A stretch of DNA of 64,000 nucleotides from Enterobacteriaceae bacterium 4M9 (GCA_010092695.1 JAADJJ010000001.1:3100001-3164000); one strand, 5' to 3'. Numbered from the stretch's first letter, positions 34,114 to 43,586 are shown. Numbers and translations are program-made. Notes: a model not told the origin generated them from the sequence alone.

Positions 34114-35523
34114 TTACTTGCGTCCTGCCGCTTTGATAATTCGGCTTTCCAGCAACCGCGCTACTGCCTCAAAAGCAGGTACCACAACCGAGTTACCAAA
34201 CTGGCGATAAGCCTGGGTGTCCGATACCGGGATGCGGAAATCAGCCCGGCCGGGGGCTTCAAAGCCCATCAGACGCGCGCACTCACGCGGCGTGAGGCGG
34301 CGCGGGCGATGTTGCTGGTTTAATTGATCGCTAAAGTCGCGCTCGCCAAGCGCTTTGTCCCAGCCGCGATCAACCAGGATTTCTGCACCGTCTTTGTAAT
34401 AACGCGCTGACAGCGTGCGCGCAACGCTGTTGGGGTTTGTCGGGTCAACCATGCCGTAGCCAAAGCCGTTGCCCTTCTGCTGGTGCTTTTTGGCGTACTG
34501 ATACAGGTAGCGCCACAGCGTCGGCGTCAGGATGTATTTGCCTGGCACCTCGTCATCGAGCAGTTCATTAAAGGTGATGCGACGCTTTGGGTAGCAGTCA
34601 GGCAGGTTACGCAGCGTAAAATCTTTGCTCAGGCCGCTGTCACGGCGAAAGCCCACCAGCACAATGCGCTCACGGTGCTGCGGCAGGAAATGGCGACCAT
34701 CGATAATCTTTGGGTCATCCGGGCCATTGGTATCGGCATCCGCAACGTCATAACCCAGCTCATCCAGCGTCTGCATGATGATGCGAAAGGTGTTGCCCTT
34801 ATCGTGACTCTTCAGGTTCTTCACGTTCTCCAGCACAAAAATCGCCGGGCGTTTTGCCGCAATAATGCGGGCAACGTCAAAAAACAGCGTCCCCTGGGTT
34901 TCACAGGCAAAGCCGTGGGCGCGACCCAGAGCATTTTTCTTGGACACACCCGCCAGTGAAAACGGCTGACACGGGAAGCCTGCCAGTAGCACATCGTGAT
35001 CCGGCACCGCTTCGCGAATATGTTCGGCAGCCTGTTCGTCATCCACATCTGCGCGATGGCTGAGCGTAATATCACGGATATCGTCGTTGAAACGGTGAAA
35101 CTCAGGGTCGCAATACCAGTTGGCTTTGTAGGTGCGCACCGCATACTTATTCCACTCGCTGGTCAACACACACTGCCCGCCAATCGCCTCAAAGCCGTGA
35201 CGGATACCGCCGATGCCAGCAAAGAGATCAATAAAGCGGAACGCGTAACGACCATGATGTGCAGGTGGTTTTGGCAGCAGATTCTGTAATATTGCCATTT
35301 CGCGCGCAGTGAGGCTGCGGCTCTGGGATGTGCCGGTATACCAGCGTTTAAAGGACTCCCGACTCCAGTCACCACGGGCGGCGTTAAGCTTTTCAACCAC
35401 GGTTTTCACATCGTAAATCTGTAATACCTGTTCAGCCAACGCTCGCTCTTCTATTAGCGACATTTCCTGCTGCTGCTGCACCTCAAAACTCCGGGCTACG
35501 GCAGTAAAATCGGGTTGTTCCAT
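34114..35523 (-). CDS. dcm: DNA-cytosine methyltransferase Dcm
   Basis: A 469-residue C5-methyltransferase for the second C of CCWGG. Motif I is FIDLFAGIGGIR, the catalytic Cys is in GFPCQPFSLAG, and ENVKNL and QHRERIVLVGF follow. The target-recognition region is conserved with E. coli Dcm. I chose the ATG at 35523 because AAGGA lies seven bases upstream; the ATG directly before it (35526) is nearly as good, and an extension to 35637 is not supported. Confidence 0.96.
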   Translation of the reverse strand: MEQPDFTAVARSFEVQQQQEMSLIEERALAEQVLQIYDVKTVVEKLNAARGDWSRESFKRWYTGTSQSRSLTAREMAILQNLLPKPPAHHGRYAFRFIDLFAGIGGIRHGFEAIGGQCVLTSEWNKYAVRTYKANWYCDPEFHRFNDDIRDITLSHRADVDDEQAAEHIREAVPDHDVLLAGFPCQPFSLAGVSKKNALGRAHGFACETQGTLFFDVARIIAAKRPAIFVLENVKNLKSHDKGNTFRIIMQTLDELGYDVADADTNGPDDPKIIDGRHFLPQHRERIVLVGFRRDSGLSKDFTLRNLPDCYPKRRITFNELLDDEVPGKYILTPTLWRYLYQYAKKHQQKGNGFGYGMVDPTNPNSVARTLSARYYKDGAEILVDRGWDKALGERDFSDQLNQQHRPRRLTPRECARLMGFEAPGRADFRIPVSDTQAYRQFGNSVVVPAFEAVARLLESRIIKAAGRK

Positions 35524-35594
35524 CATCAATTCCTTTGGAATACTTTGCTGAGACTCTATCACCGTTTCCACATCGAGAGAACGCAGCAGCGGCG

Positions 35595-36284
35595 TTAGCG
35601 CATAAACCGTGCCAGAACATCGGTATCGGGCGTGCAAAAATCGCCCTTTAACTCAGCACACAGCTTAGCCATATAGTGCACCAGAAAATTAGCGTTATGC
35701 CGCGCCAGCCTGCGGCCAGGCTCTGTTTGCATAGTATCCGGTAACAGCAATAGCTTTTTCTGAAAATGATCCAAAGCGTAGGTCAAATCATCCAACTCCC
35801 GGTGCTCTGCGAGCGGATCGTCATCGTCAAACAACGCACGTCCCAGCGCGCCTGAAACGTAAAAAACCCGCGCCAGACCAATTGCCCCCAGCGACTCAAG
35901 CCGGTCAGCGTCCTGCACGATGCGCGCTTCTGGCGTTAACGGCGTCACGCCTGCGCTAAAACTGTGTGCCTGCACCGCGTGCGCCACGGCTTCGTACAAA
36001 GTTGCCGGAAATGTCGCAAAGGCTTCGCGCAGAATACGTAGTGTTTCCTGCGCCGCCATTGCAGAGGCCTGCGCGCGCTGGGGATGGTTTTTAGGCAGAT
36101 TGACAATATCGTGGAAATAGCAGGCGGTCAGTACCACCAGTGGGTCTGCCGGGTACTCCGTCATAAGCTGGCGAGCGGTTTGCCATACACGGCGAAAGTG
36201 CGCAATATCGTGCGCTTTGTCATCTTCCGGCGCGTGTTGCGCCAGCCAGGCTTCAAACTGCGACTGCCAGTATTCGGGCGACAT
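35595..36284 (-). CDS. yedJ: HD-domain phosphohydrolase YedJ
   Basis: A 229-residue protein with the HD-type metal-binding pattern: HFRRVW (His), CYFHDIV (HD), AVQAHSF and VQDADRLE. It probably hydrolyses phosphate esters; the substrate is unknown. It matches E. coli YedJ along its length. It lies upstream of dcm on the same strand, with 71 bases between. Confidence 0.94.
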   Translation of the reverse strand: MSPEYWQSQFEAWLAQHAPEDDKAHDIAHFRRVWQTARQLMTEYPADPLVVLTACYFHDIVNLPKNHPQRAQASAMAAQETLRILREAFATFPATLYEAVAHAVQAHSFSAGVTPLTPEARIVQDADRLESLGAIGLARVFYVSGALGRALFDDDDPLAEHRELDDLTYALDHFQKKLLLLPDTMQTEPGRRLARHNANFLVHYMAKLCAELKGDFCTPDTDVLARFMR

Positions 36285-36347
36285 AGCATGTCCTTTGAAT
36301 AAAACGAGATGTCAGGGTAACAAGCCGGACCGGCGTTTCACCAGCGC

Positions 36348-36602
36348 TTAGTACACTCTCGGGCGCGTAATCCAGACAATCACGCCTAAAACGCTGCCGA
36401 TGGTACCCAGCACCAGCAGGCCCAACAGTGCGTTGAGCATTCTGTCTCCAACAGCACCTGCCATGCCAGAACCTGGCGGTGGTTCGACGCCGCTCATAAC
36501 CCAGACATAGCGTAAAACGGCCCAGAGAGAGTAAAAGCAAAACAGATAGAGAGCCCACAAAGCAAGACGGCCACCAGGGCCACGGACGGGTTTTTCTTCC
36601 AT
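36348..36602 (-). CDS. Small inner-membrane protein (possibly YedR-like)
   Basis: An 84-residue protein with two membrane segments (LALWALYLFCFYSLWAVL and LLGLLVLGTIGSVLGVIVWI) joined by a short loop. The position beside yedJ suggests YedR, but I cannot confirm the identity from memory. It lies 63 bases upstream of yedJ on the same strand. Confidence 0.65.
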   Translation of the reverse strand: MEEKPVRGPGGRLALWALYLFCFYSLWAVLRYVWVMSGVEPPPGSGMAGAVGDRMLNALLGLLVLGTIGSVLGVIVWITRPRVY

Positions 36603-36789
36603 TGGTATACGATTCAGATAAATGACAGGAAATCAGGCGCCAGACGGGCGTCTGTGCCTGAGTTTGCGCTTAATGGCTGCGACTCTATCATCCCCTTCTC
36701 ACCGGCTGGTAACCAGTGAGTGAAATCAAAAAACCGCTTAAGCTGCTGAAAGATACATCAGCAAAAGAAGAAAATCTCGCAAATGAGCG

Positions 36790-36963
36790 TTAGAAAAGGG
36801 CGAAAAGTAGTGCTACGGGGAAACTCATGGGCCAGGTCGCCCCTACCAACAAGGCACTGAGCAATTTTATACTCAGTTTATCTCTGGCAAGAAAAAACGT
36901 AATGACGGCGGCAATAGAGGCCATAACCGCATAAAAAACCAGCATGTGTTGATAGAGCGTCAT
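36790..36963 (-). CDS. ortT: GhoT/OrtT-type membrane toxin
   Basis: A 57-residue, two-helix membrane protein. The start MTLYQHMLVFYAVMA and the end LVGATWPMSFPVALLFALF agree closely with E. coli OrtT, the orphan relative of the type V toxin GhoT. OrtT damages the inner membrane and slows growth under stress such as trimethoprim. No GhoS-like antitoxin gene adjoins it, which fits the orphan form. The ATG at 36963 gives the family length. In E. coli ortT lies elsewhere (ydcX). Confidence 0.85.
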   Translation of the reverse strand: MTLYQHMLVFYAVMASIAAVITFFLARDKLSIKLLSALLVGATWPMSFPVALLFALF

Positions 36964-37265
36964 GAGAGATAGTGAGAGCAAGGGAAGAAAACGCCGTCAC
37001 TATGCGCTATTTTGTGATCTTAATCAAATTTAAGTGAATATTTCTGCTGATTATTGTTACGCAGTCATGGCTGGAGAAATACTGGAGTGGTAGCGCGCAG
37101 TGAGGATTAATTGCTCTCGCCGCAGTTAAATAAACAAATCAATAACGATAATTAAACATTTATACTAACAAAATAAGTTGCCTTTCCGGCCTGGTGGTTT
37201 TGCAGGACAACATACAGGCCGCAGAAAGGCACAACCGCACAGTTAACCGCGGTTTATGGGCAGCG
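36964..37265. other. Intergenic region between ortT and ydiH
   Basis: About 300 AT-rich bases, presumably the upstream control region of ortT followed by the downstream region of ydiH. No gene or RNA is recognised. Confidence 0.3.
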
Positions 37266-37454
37266 TTAGTGAATACCCAGGCGGGTTGCAAAGGAGATTT
37301 CTTCAACCAGTTCAGAAGAAGTCAGCCCCATAAGGTCTTGAAACTCAAGGCGTAGCTGGCGCACTCGCGTCAGGAACTGCGCGGGGGTTAAGGCTTCTTT
37401 TTCACGGCGTAAATATTCAAAGGCAAGTGTAGTCGCGGTTAATTCGGTATTCAT
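37266..37454 (-). CDS. ydiH: YdiH family protein
   Basis: A 62-residue helical protein. The pattern AFEYLRREKEALTPAQFL, LRLEFQDLMGLTSSEL and EEISFATRLGIH follows E. coli YdiH residue by residue. Its function is unknown. In E. coli ydiH is in a different part of the chromosome, so this is a relocation of a core small gene next to ortT. Confidence 0.85.
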   Translation of the reverse strand: MNTELTATTLAFEYLRREKEALTPAQFLTRVRQLRLEFQDLMGLTSSELVEEISFATRLGIH

Positions 37455-38172
37455 AAAATCCTCTGCACGTTCTGTTGGAAAAGTGACAGCATAATATCAC
37501 ATCTCAACTGTGCAAAAAACAAACACTGCCAATAAAAAGCCAAATCTTAATTGCCCGGATAATAACGAAGTCACGTTAACCGACTGTTGAAATAATATTT
37601 ACCGTGCAGTGCATCAGTGCTTACAACGCGTTAATATCGACAGTACGGCGTTCTCGAGGTATCCGTAAAAGCTCAGACAACGAGCGTGATACGGGCAATA
37701 ACCGTGAGTTCGGTTGATGATGTTCTCTTCTTCATCTAACACAGCGCACCAGCAAACACCGGGACAGTGCGCGACTCACATCTGACTTCAGCCTCCCGCT
37801 AGTGATGTTTTTCATTAACAGCGTTCAGGTGCCTGTAAATTGACGAACCGTATGCGCGCCGATAGGATCGCCCGCTTTTTTATGATGCTTGTCACGCAGG
37901 CTAACCAGGATGCTTTAGCCTGAACACGATACGTGCCTGGCTACCGTCTTCACGGCTCAGATAACATAGCCAACGGTCAACGGTTGCTTTAGGATGAGGC
38001 GCGTAACGGATGCACCACCGTCAGCAAAGCGGACAACATGTGGCAATCAGTCTCGCGCTGTTCCTTTGGTGAACAACCGCTTAGGCCCGCAAAAAAACAA
38101 ATCAGGGCAGACGAACAGAACCTGCGGGGCATGATTCGTAAAATATTGCTTTAAAATCAAGAGTTAAAATTA
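37455..38172. other. Gene-free stretch at the left edge of the AT-rich accessory segment
   Basis: About 700 bases without a coding frame I can support. Base composition changes from mixed to AT-rich towards the glycosyltransferase gene. It may hold worn gene remnants and the control region of that gene; no transposase motif or inverted terminal repeat was found. Confidence 0.35.
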
Positions 38173-39195
38173 ATGGATAACATAATAAAGTTTATTGTCA
38201 GTAACGAGTACGTTAGCGCACAACCAGGTGAGGAAGTGCATGACGTTATTTACAGTATCGATAAAAACTTTTTGCTCGGTGCCGCTGTCTCCGCGATCTC
38301 CATTCTCATCAACAGCAAGGAAAAGTTTAACTTTCATTTCTTCACTGATTTTATTAATGATGACTATCTTAATAAATTTAATGAACTGGCGAAGAAATTT
38401 AAAACAAACGTCTATATCTACATGGTAGACAACGCCTCTTTTGCTCACTTCCCGGTCAGGGCAAAATGGACAGTGGCCACCTATTACCGATTTATCGCCT
38501 TTCATTATTTAGCGAACGTTAAAAACCGCAGTAAAGCGCTGTACCTCGATGCCGATGTGGTATGCAAAAACAGCCCTGACGCCCTCTTTGATATTCCTCT
38601 GGACGGAAAATATGCTGCCGTTATCCCGGATCTCGATACCGTGCAGCAAAAATGTGAAGCGCGGCTGGGGCTGCCAGGACTGGCTGGCAACTACTTTAAC
38701 GCTGGCGTGATTTATTTGAATCTTAACGAGTGGAAAGCGAACAACCTGACAGACAAATCGCTGGCGATGATTGGCGATAAAAACGTGGAGTACAGCTTCC
38801 TGGACCAGGATATTCTCAACATTCTGTTCTGTGGCAACAGCGTTCTGCTTCCTGGTAAATACAACCAAATTTATGATGCCGCTCATCACTTTGGTGCCAG
38901 AACCCTTCACGAAGCGCACCAGACCATAACGGATGAAACCGTCTTTATCCATTACACCAGCAATTCAAAGCCCTGGTTGCAGTGGATGAGATATCCCTCT
39001 TCTCACTGGTTTGATTTAGCTTTTGAGCAGTCGCCCTGGCACGGCTCGCCACTGCATGATGCGCACTCCGTGAATTTGCTCAAACTGCGCTCAAAACACG
39101 AGTACCGGCAAAAACACTATCTGCGCAGCTTGTTAACGCAGGTGAGATACTTATATAAAAAACTCACTCCGGGTAACCCCCCGCGTCCATTCTGA
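38173..39195 (+). CDS. Glycosyltransferase family 8 (LPS-type)
   Basis: A 340-residue retaining glycosyltransferase of the WaaI/WaaJ type, which adds glucose or galactose to the LPS outer core. The metal-binding DxD is in LYLDADVV (Asp126-Asp128), and the C-terminal HYTSNSKPW motif coordinates metal and UDP. There is no signal peptide; it should act at the cytoplasmic side of the inner membrane. It is solitary, AT-rich compared with its surroundings, and not next to a waa locus, so it was probably acquired. The acceptor is unknown. Confidence 0.88.
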   Translation: MDNIIKFIVSNEYVSAQPGEEVHDVIYSIDKNFLLGAAVSAISILINSKEKFNFHFFTDFINDDYLNKFNELAKKFKTNVYIYMVDNASFAHFPVRAKWTVATYYRFIAFHYLANVKNRSKALYLDADVVCKNSPDALFDIPLDGKYAAVIPDLDTVQQKCEARLGLPGLAGNYFNAGVIYLNLNEWKANNLTDKSLAMIGDKNVEYSFLDQDILNILFCGNSVLLPGKYNQIYDAAHHFGARTLHEAHQTITDETVFIHYTSNSKPWLQWMRYPSSHWFDLAFEQSPWHGSPLHDAHSVNLLKLRSKHEYRQKHYLRSLLTQVRYLYKKLTPGNPPRPF

Positions 39196-39585
39196 TGACA
39201 CTGCTCTCCTGCAACACTTCAGGAGAGCGGTTCTGACGCCGCGCCACTTGTTATTGGTTTGCTGTAGTACAAAGGCTGAACGACAGTATTTGAATAAACT
39301 TATCTTACCGGGCCTGACCCACGAACAGCGCCCGCTGATCCTTGCGATACCTCCGTGGAGTGATACTCGAAAGTTCACACGGTACAATGCCAAATTAGCA
39401 AGGCTGATGCGGGTAGCACGTTATCAATAACCTTAAGCCGTAGACGCAACTGAAAGACTGGTGAACGATGGCTGACACCGTTATCGCGCAGATAGGCGCC
39501 ACACGTTTCTCATTGTGAGATGATAGTTTTTACCCGGCGTTGACTAATAAAAACAGCCCAGTCTGGCCGGGCTTGCGTGACAGAA
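39196..39585. other. Intergenic region between the GT8 and LuxR-type genes
   Basis: About 390 bases between two convergent genes. A short GC-rich inverted repeat in AGCCCAGTCTGGCCGGGCT near 39555 may act as a terminator. I see no supported gene; an open + frame at 39248-39430 has no ribosome site or known relative. Confidence 0.3.
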
Positions 39586-40221
39586 CTACACAATTTGATG
39601 CTTAAATCGCAAATCACTTATTTTTTCCAGGCCACCAAATTTTTTGCACAAAGAATACCGATAGCCGTAAGCACTTTTTATACTACATTCCAGCACACTG
39701 GCAATATGTGCCATCGACTTTCCTTTGGACATATAAAACAATGTTTTTACCTCATTATCCGTGATGGTCTTCCCTTTTGGAGGTGGCACAGATTTCCAGT
39801 TCAGGATATCGTTAATGTTCAGTATCATCTTTTGGGTATCTCCCGTAGCATCAATGACGCTGATGACACGCCACTCTCGATTCAACCAGTACCGCGCCAG
39901 AGATAACATTTCGCGATCGCACAGTAGTACAATATGCATTTTGCATTGTTTTAAAAAATCGAGCCAGGCGTCTTGAATAAAATACAGCAAATTATCGATT
40001 GAAAAATCGACCAGAATAGCGCCACCAGATGAGTCCGAAGTCACAATATTTGCAACAAGTTCTTTCATTGCACGTTTGAAGAAATAATTATCTTCCGGCC
40101 ACATCAAAATTTTGGTCTGCGCACAGTGTGTGATACGTACCCGTTGTGGCTCCATATCCCGACACTTATACTCACAACCATAACAATTAAGCTTTATGGG
40201 ATTTTCTGTTTTCACTTTCAA
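39586..40221 (-). CDS. LuxR/FixJ-type regulator with N-terminal cysteine cluster
   Basis: A 211-residue regulator. The C-terminal part (TITDNEVKTLFYMSKGKSMA and SIKSAYGYRYSLCKKFG) is a LuxR-type helix-turn-helix like those of RcsA and fimbrial regulators. The N-terminal half resembles a degenerate receiver. Residues 13-33 hold four cysteines (CYGCEYKC plus C33), which could bind metal, an iron-sulfur cluster or sense redox state. It is AT-rich and divergent from the ToxR/MarT-like gene. Targets are unknown; neighbours suggest surface structures. Confidence 0.7.
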   Translation of the reverse strand: MKVKTENPIKLNCYGCEYKCRDMEPQRVRITHCAQTKILMWPEDNYFFKRAMKELVANIVTSDSSGGAILVDFSIDNLLYFIQDAWLDFLKQCKMHIVLLCDREMLSLARYWLNREWRVISVIDATGDTQKMILNINDILNWKSVPPPKGKTITDNEVKTLFYMSKGKSMAHIASVLECSIKSAYGYRYSLCKKFGGLEKISDLRFKHQIV

Positions 40222-40764
40222 AACACCCTCAAAAATTCACGCTCATGATAACTTATCGAACTCCCCATCTTTTCAGCCATGCTGCACCTCGGCACACCAT
40301 TAAAATAAATGCATACCCACAATAAAAGTGCGTATAATTTTAGAAGCTAAAAGGACATTAAATGTACTTTCTAGCCACCTCAACATTTAAAGTAAAACGA
40401 TAAGACGTCGGCAAAAATTCAATCAGAAACAGCCTCACAAAAAAGACGCGATACGAATCGAGCAAATTGTTTAAATTAAATTCATTTCGATGAGGACATT
40501 TTAAGCAATCCTTTTAGATTGAGAAGATTTTTCATCTAAACAGGCAATCTAAAACTCTCAACATATTGAAAAAAGACATTTTTAAAATAAAATAAAAGCG
40601 TTTGAGTTGAAACTAAAATCACAGCAGAGCAGGACATCCCGTAATACCGGTGAGCCGCTACATACCATAGCGACACACCGATTTTATGGCGGGTTCGCGC
40701 CTGGTGCAGATGCTCAGATATAGCACTGTGTACCGGAATTGAGCAGTAAAGAGGGATAGAAAAA
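40222..40764. other. AT-rich divergent control region
   Basis: About 540 bases between the LuxR-type gene and the MarT-like gene. It is very AT-rich near 40300-40600, as in H-NS-bound regions, and should hold both promoters. GAGGGATAG just upstream of 40765 is the ribosome site of the MarT-like gene. No gene is supported. Confidence 0.4.
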
Positions 40765-41580
40765 ATGTCAAATCTGTTTCTTATCGATAACCGATTTTTA
40801 TTTACAATAAAGAATAATCGAATCGAAGATATCACCAATGGGAATTATATAACACTCATTACACCCGCTGCACGCTGCCTTGAGACGCTATTACTGAATC
40901 GCCGTCTGGTCACACATCAGGAACTCTACTCCAGCGGATGGGGAGATTCTGCAAAAGAACCGGCTCCCAGTTCCCTTTATCAAAATATACTAATTATAAG
41001 AAAGGCATTTAAAGAACTGACTAATACTGACATTGATTATATTACTACCGTTCCACGCAAAGGATTTATTTTTAAAGAAGATGCGTTTGTAGGCATAACA
41101 GAGAATGAAAATGATATTCTCCCTGCACCAGACATTGATAATAAACAGACTCCGGAACTGACATCCTCATTTACCAGGATAAAATTATCATGCAAAAGCA
41201 AAGCGTTATTTTTTCTTAATTGCGCCCTGATTATTAGCGCACTGGCCCTGCTTGTCGCAATATTCACAAAAATACCTGCCGAGTCCCAGGAAAAAATCTT
41301 TAGCGAAAGATTTGTTCTTTTTAAAGAGATCAATAAATGCAATTTTCATATCGAAAAGAAAGCCTCTGTTTCGTTTTTAAATAATAAAACCACCACTCCA
41401 TCATTACAAAAGCTATGGGATATAGCCAGCAGTGAAAATGGTGTCCCTTGCGTTACTTACCCGTGGCGGTATGTTGCGTTGTTCGAACACGAAAACAGGG
41501 CAAGAGTACTTGCCTGTACCCGACCGGGAGATAATGACCGAGCACAAGAGTGTATAACTATTTATCTAAGGAACAGTTAA
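40765..41580 (+). CDS. ToxR/CadC/MarT-like membrane-bound transcription regulator
   Basis: A 271-residue one-component regulator. The N-terminal winged helix (about residues 5-105, with SSLYQNILIIRKAFKEL and TVPRKGFIFKED) binds DNA in the cytoplasm. One membrane helix follows (ALFFLNCALIISALALLVAIF, about 148-168), then a periplasmic part of about 100 residues with three cysteines. This is the build of CadC, ToxR and Salmonella MarT. Its stop overlaps the start of a FidL-like gene as TAATG, the same partnership as marT-fidL. The targets are probably surface or fimbrial genes; none is next to it. Confidence 0.8.
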   Translation: MSNLFLIDNRFLFTIKNNRIEDITNGNYITLITPAARCLETLLLNRRLVTHQELYSSGWGDSAKEPAPSSLYQNILIIRKAFKELTNTDIDYITTVPRKGFIFKEDAFVGITENENDILPAPDIDNKQTPELTSSFTRIKLSCKSKALFFLNCALIISALALLVAIFTKIPAESQEKIFSERFVLFKEINKCNFHIEKKASVSFLNNKTTTPSLQKLWDIASSENGVPCVTYPWRYVALFEHENRARVLACTRPGDNDRAQECITIYLRNS

Positions 41581-42065
41581 TGAACAGTCTAAAAATGACA
41601 ATAGCCAGCGCATTTATGGTGCTGGTGTTAATTATGATATTTTTGCATCAGATGATTCATTACCGAGGTCCTACTAAAACTTTCACATGTCGGGGCAACC
41701 TGTCGATGATGCATAAAGAACGAAATTTTACGGGTTCCTTTCAATTCATCGCTAATCAGGGAAAAGGGGCGATCATTCTGCTGGGTATTTATACTGATGA
41801 ACAGGGCGTCAGGCACTCTGCCAGCATACACAACGAGCTGAATAGCGTGTCCAGACACGGCGACCTTTACACTATGCGGTTTGCAAAAGCCGTTGTGATC
41901 CCGGACAACCTGGCAAAGGATTCGGCCATTATGAATATGTTTCACCCATACTTGCTCGACGGCAAAAATGGGGAGATATTTTATCATATCTTTATTCAGC
42001 CAAGCGGGAATAAGGTGGTTAGCCTTGGCAAAGTGCCAGAGTTAACCTGCCGTACACCGGACTAA
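41580..42065 (+). CDS. FidL-like membrane protein
   Basis: A 161-residue protein with one N-terminal membrane helix (MTIASAFMVLVLIMIFLHQM) and an extracytoplasmic domain of about 130 residues. TFTCRGNLSMMH near the start of that domain and LTCRTPD at the end give two cysteines that may pair. FidL proteins accompany MarT-type regulators and may modulate their sensing domain. The ATG at 41580 overlaps the regulator stop, so the two are coupled. Confidence 0.7.
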   Translation: MNSLKMTIASAFMVLVLIMIFLHQMIHYRGPTKTFTCRGNLSMMHKERNFTGSFQFIANQGKGAIILLGIYTDEQGVRHSASIHNELNSVSRHGDLYTMRFAKAVVIPDNLAKDSAIMNMFHPYLLDGKNGEIFYHIFIQPSGNKVVSLGKVPELTCRTPD

Positions 42066-42565
42066 CAGACATTGCTCAGGTTCGGGGGATGTGATGTCCT
42101 CATCCTTAACGTTTGCAGCCAGAGGTACACAGACTGTGTCCAGCGGGTAACTTGCGTAACAGTATGAGGTCAGGGGATTTTTCGTGGGACAGGAAATATG
42201 TGTTCAGACGACAGGATCTGGTTCACAAAATGAATGACATAGTCGCAAAGCATCACAATGATATATTGGTCAGGTGAGTGCTTGCTGCTACATTCAAACG
42301 TCCGGCTCATGTCATCAACAGTCCAGTGAAACGCTCCCGGAATCACAGAGATAAATAAGTTTTTTATTTTCAAGTGGACAAGTTTTTGGCAAAAACAGGA
42401 GAGTTCTCATCAACCACGCTGCCTTTACGTCGTTTTCGGGAATGATCCGTACAGCCGCTCCGGCAACCTTGTGTTCTGATTGCAATAATGCCCCTGAATT
42501 TGGCATTTTAACAGAGTGAATCTCAGCGTTTTTGTTCAAGTGACGACCTTGCGAGCAAATTTAAG
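42066..42565. other. Intergenic region before mtfA
   Basis: About 500 bases. Two overlapping minus frames (42170-42373 and 42315-42539) are open but match nothing I know; one has a weak AAGGTCG before a TTG. They may be remnants of a lost gene. The mtfA promoter should lie at the right end. Confidence 0.3.
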
Positions 42566-43342
42566 ATGATTAAGTGGCCCTGGAAAACTCAAGATACTGC
42601 CCCACAAACGCTGATTCCCTGGGAAGAGGCGCTGGCGATCCCTGTTCTTGCGCCCTTATCCGCTCACGAACAGCAACACCTGGTGCAGATGGCGGAACGC
42701 TTTCTTGACAGCAAGCGCCTGGTGCCACTGCAGGGATTTGAACTTGATAATCTCAAGGCTGCGCGCATCGCCCTGCTCTTTTGCCTGCCGGTGCTGGAAC
42801 TCGGGCTGGAGTGGCTCGACGGTTTTCACGAAGTGCTTATCTATCCGGCACCTTTTGTGGTGGACGATGAGTGGGAAGATGATATCGGGCTGGTGCATAA
42901 CCAGCGCGTGGTGCAATCCGGGCAGAGCTGGCAACAGGGCCCAATTATTCTCAACTGGCTCGATGTGCAGGATTCCTTCGACGCCTCCGGCTTCAACCTC
43001 ATTGTTCATGAAGTGGCACACAAATTGGATATGCGCAACGGCGACCGCGCTAACGGCGTGCCGCTGATTGCTCTACGAGAAGTGGCCGGTTGGGAACACG
43101 ACCTGCACGCCGCGATGGACAACATTCAGGATGAAATCGATCTGGTAGGAGAAAACGCCGCCAGCATTGATGCCTACGCCGCCACCGACCCGGCGGAGTG
43201 TTTTGCCGTGCTGTCTGAATACTTTTTTAGTGCGCCGGAGTTTTTCGCACCACGCTTTCCATCGCTGTGGCAACGCTTCTGCCAGTTTTACGGTCAGGAC
43301 CCGCTACAGCGCCAGAATGAAAGCCAGGAAACCGTGCACTAA
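42566..43342 (+). CDS. mtfA: Mlc titration factor A, zinc aminopeptidase
   Basis: A 258-residue cytoplasmic zinc peptidase that binds and inactivates the repressor Mlc, so raising ptsG expression. The metal-binding HEVAH is at residues 148-152, and the third ligand lies in the DPAECFAVLSEYFF helix. The length is near the E. coli protein (265 residues). It is followed by tRNA-Asn, as in E. coli. Confidence 0.96.
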   Translation: MIKWPWKTQDTAPQTLIPWEEALAIPVLAPLSAHEQQHLVQMAERFLDSKRLVPLQGFELDNLKAARIALLFCLPVLELGLEWLDGFHEVLIYPAPFVVDDEWEDDIGLVHNQRVVQSGQSWQQGPIILNWLDVQDSFDASGFNLIVHEVAHKLDMRNGDRANGVPLIALREVAGWEHDLHAAMDNIQDEIDLVGENAASIDAYAATDPAECFAVLSEYFFSAPEFFAPRFPSLWQRFCQFYGQDPLQRQNESQETVH

Positions 43343-43395
43343 AACAACAAAATGCGCTTTAATTAATCATCCGAATCAGCAGGTTAGTTTTAGCG

Positions 43396-43424
43396 TTGAC
43401 AGTCCGTTGGAGCGACATTACTAT
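43396..43424 (+). promoter_or_regulatory. Promoter of the first tRNA-Asn gene
   Basis: TTGACA and TACTAT are 17 bases apart. They lie just upstream of the tRNA, the usual layout of a strong stable-RNA promoter. Confidence 0.75.
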
Positions 43425-43442
43425 TCGCTGCGTTCACACAAT

Positions 43443-43518
43443 TCCTCTGTAGTTCAGTCGGTAGAACGGCGGACTGTTAATCCGTATGTCACTGGTTCGA
43501 GTCCAGTCAGAGGAGCCA
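43443..43518 (+). tRNA. asnT: tRNA-Asn(GUU), copy 1
   Basis: A 76-base gene with anticodon GTT in GACTGTTAATCC and CCA encoded. It is identical to the copies at 51958, 57004 and 61733. Its place after mtfA is that of asnT in E. coli. A terminator (AAGCCCGCATTATGCGGGCT plus T run) follows at about 43525-43550. Confidence 0.97.
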
Positions 43519-43524
43519 GATTTA

Positions 43525-43552
43525 AAAAGCCCGCATTATGCGGGCTTTTTGC
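43525..43552 (+). terminator. Terminator after tRNA-Asn copy 1
   Basis: AAGCCCGCATTATGCGGGCTT followed by TTTTGC, a perfect stem directly after the tRNA. Confidence 0.85.
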
Positions 43553-43586
43553 TTTCCAGAGTTTGTTACCGCTACCGGTTTCAGGG

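Noticed and set aside
37455..38172. Possible insertion-sequence remnant
   Set aside because: No transposase motif, inverted terminal repeats or target duplication could be found.
42170..42539. Two overlapping minus frames before mtfA
   Set aside because: No relative known and only a weak ribosome site; kept only as a remark in the intergenic entry.
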